27,041 nt of DNA, from positions 2,486 to 29,526 of the forward strand of contig JAKCWW010007353.1 in NCBI GenBank assembly GCA_026260175.1, given 5' to 3'. This DNA is from Reticulitermes lucifugus (taxonomy: Eukaryota; Arthropoda; Insecta; Blattodea; Rhinotermitidae). Shown here piece after piece: positions 26,599-27,041 of this stretch. The notes beneath the pieces are model-generated. The model worked only from the letters and a program-made list of their open reading frames with translations. It ran no database searches and was not told where the DNA came from. The first letter of the stretch is position 1, and each line of letters starts with the position of its first letter. The translations under genes and the position numbers were made by a program.

Positions 26599-27041
26599 CA
26601 CAGTGCGTCTACTAAGTTTTAGGACTGATTGTGCAGAGCGAATACTACGCGCGCCATCAGGCGGTCACCCACAGAAACACGTAGGAGCAAGTCTCGACAC
26701 GTGTGCTTAGTGTTGTCTGAGTGAGTTGAGCAGTGTTTGTGATTTGTGGCGTGAAATGAAGCTGTGTGTGAAAGCCTCGTCATGGATTTGAGTATCGAGC
26801 AACGATTAGCGATAAAGTTCTGTTTTAAAGCTGGAAAAAGTGCGACGGAAACTCTCCAAATTGTAAATGCAGCTTATGGGGACCAAGCACTATCCCGGTC
26901 GAAAGTTTTCCGATGGTATGGACGATTTCATGATGGACGAGAAGACACTAAAGACGACATCAGGAGTGGCCGGCCTATGGAGTGTCGCAATGACAACAAT
27001 GTCGAGAAGATTTCTCAATTGTTGCTTCAAAACCGTCACCT
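26599..27041 (+). mobile_element. mariner element, 5' part, running off the window
   Basis: After TATA (26595-26598) the sequence CACAGTGCGTCTACTAAGTT then TTAGGACTG has the style of a mariner 5' terminal repeat. A leader of about 180 bases precedes the transposase ATG at 26782. The 3' part and other terminus lie beyond the window. Confidence 0.65.
26782..27041 (+). CDS. mariner transposase, N-terminal part
   Basis: This would encode the DNA-binding start of a mariner transposase, which binds the terminal repeats and moves the element by cut-and-paste into TA sites. The frame is open from ATG at 26782 to the window edge (86 codons, no stop). It starts MDLSIEQRLAIKFCFKAGKS, followed by ATETLQIVNAAYGDQALSRS, KVFRWYGRFHDGRED and DDIRSGRP. 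The pattern I.QR..IKFC.K.GK.ATET......AYGD.ALSR..VF.W..RF..GRED..DD.RSGRP is the helix-turn-helix region shared by mariner and SETMAR transposases. The GRP linker leads into the second DNA-binding half; the DD34D catalytic domain would lie downstream. Full proteins are about 345 aa. Unlike all other transposase remains here it has no frame damage within the visible part, but nothing shows whether the rest is intact. Confidence 0.75.
   Translation, partial: MDLSIEQRLAIKFCFKAGKSATETLQIVNAAYGDQALSRSKVFRWYGRFHDGREDTKDDIRSGRPMECRNDNNVEKISQLLLQNRH

Overview
This is a stretch of eukaryotic nuclear DNA, AT-rich and gapped (two N runs), that I read as insect intergenic or intronic sequence. The basis is its mobile elements: LINE reverse-transcriptase tails of the kind common in insect genomes, mariner/Tc1 relatives, hAT remnants, tRNA-derived SINEs of several families, and Penelope-like (PLE) palindromes. 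A polyneopteran such as a cockroach or termite would fit, but that is inference. I recognise no host protein-coding gene, no functional tRNA or rRNA gene, and nothing prokaryotic such as operons, ribosome-binding sites or CRISPR. Almost all open frames here are chance frames or lie inside repeats.

Left part (1-7 kb): a short GC/CpG-rich edge, then three palindromic fold-back elements (787-1557, 2293-2705, 2991-3194). The first two have the hallmarks of PLE-derived elements: inverted arms, a 35-36 bp extension ('tail') on one side only, flanking 12-15 bp direct repeats, and hammerhead-ribozyme-like cores in the arms. Two SINE-type insertions with clear target-site duplications follow (3456-3663, 3821-4084), then another tRNA-derived SINE at 5370-5533 and a nest of interleaved inverted repeats.

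Middle (7-20 kb): mostly plain AT-rich DNA dotted with a 131-bp-period diverged repeat (7331-7575), tRNA-derived SINEs (7693, 8290, 13614, 14899, 15535, 16855, 17945), a decayed LINE 3' end (11105-11436), and a 233-bp deletion derivative of a Tc1/mariner-type transposon (12239-12471) that still carries the first codons of its transposase.

Right part (20-27 kb): a further PLE-like inverted repeat (20440-20611), the 5' end of a hAT element with a frameshifted ZMYM1-like transposase start (20968-21640), a third copy of SINE family B, a pogo/Tigger-like terminal repeat (to 23083), a minus-strand LINE tail (23554-23860), a hAT-type MITE (23973-24136), two back-to-back mariner C-terminal relics (24419-24880), and a LINE tail (25500-26445) split by a later Tc1/mariner-type insertion (25759-26332). 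The window ends inside the opening of a mariner element whose transposase frame is still open (26782-27041).

The most notable signal is the set of PLE fold-backs. Several independent families share one motif grammar: a CTGANGA-like core, a stem-II hairpin, GAA, a perfect palindrome ending in T, then A/C/T. The best three copies also have matching stem-I arms. This is the layout expected of hammerheads that cleave as dimers.
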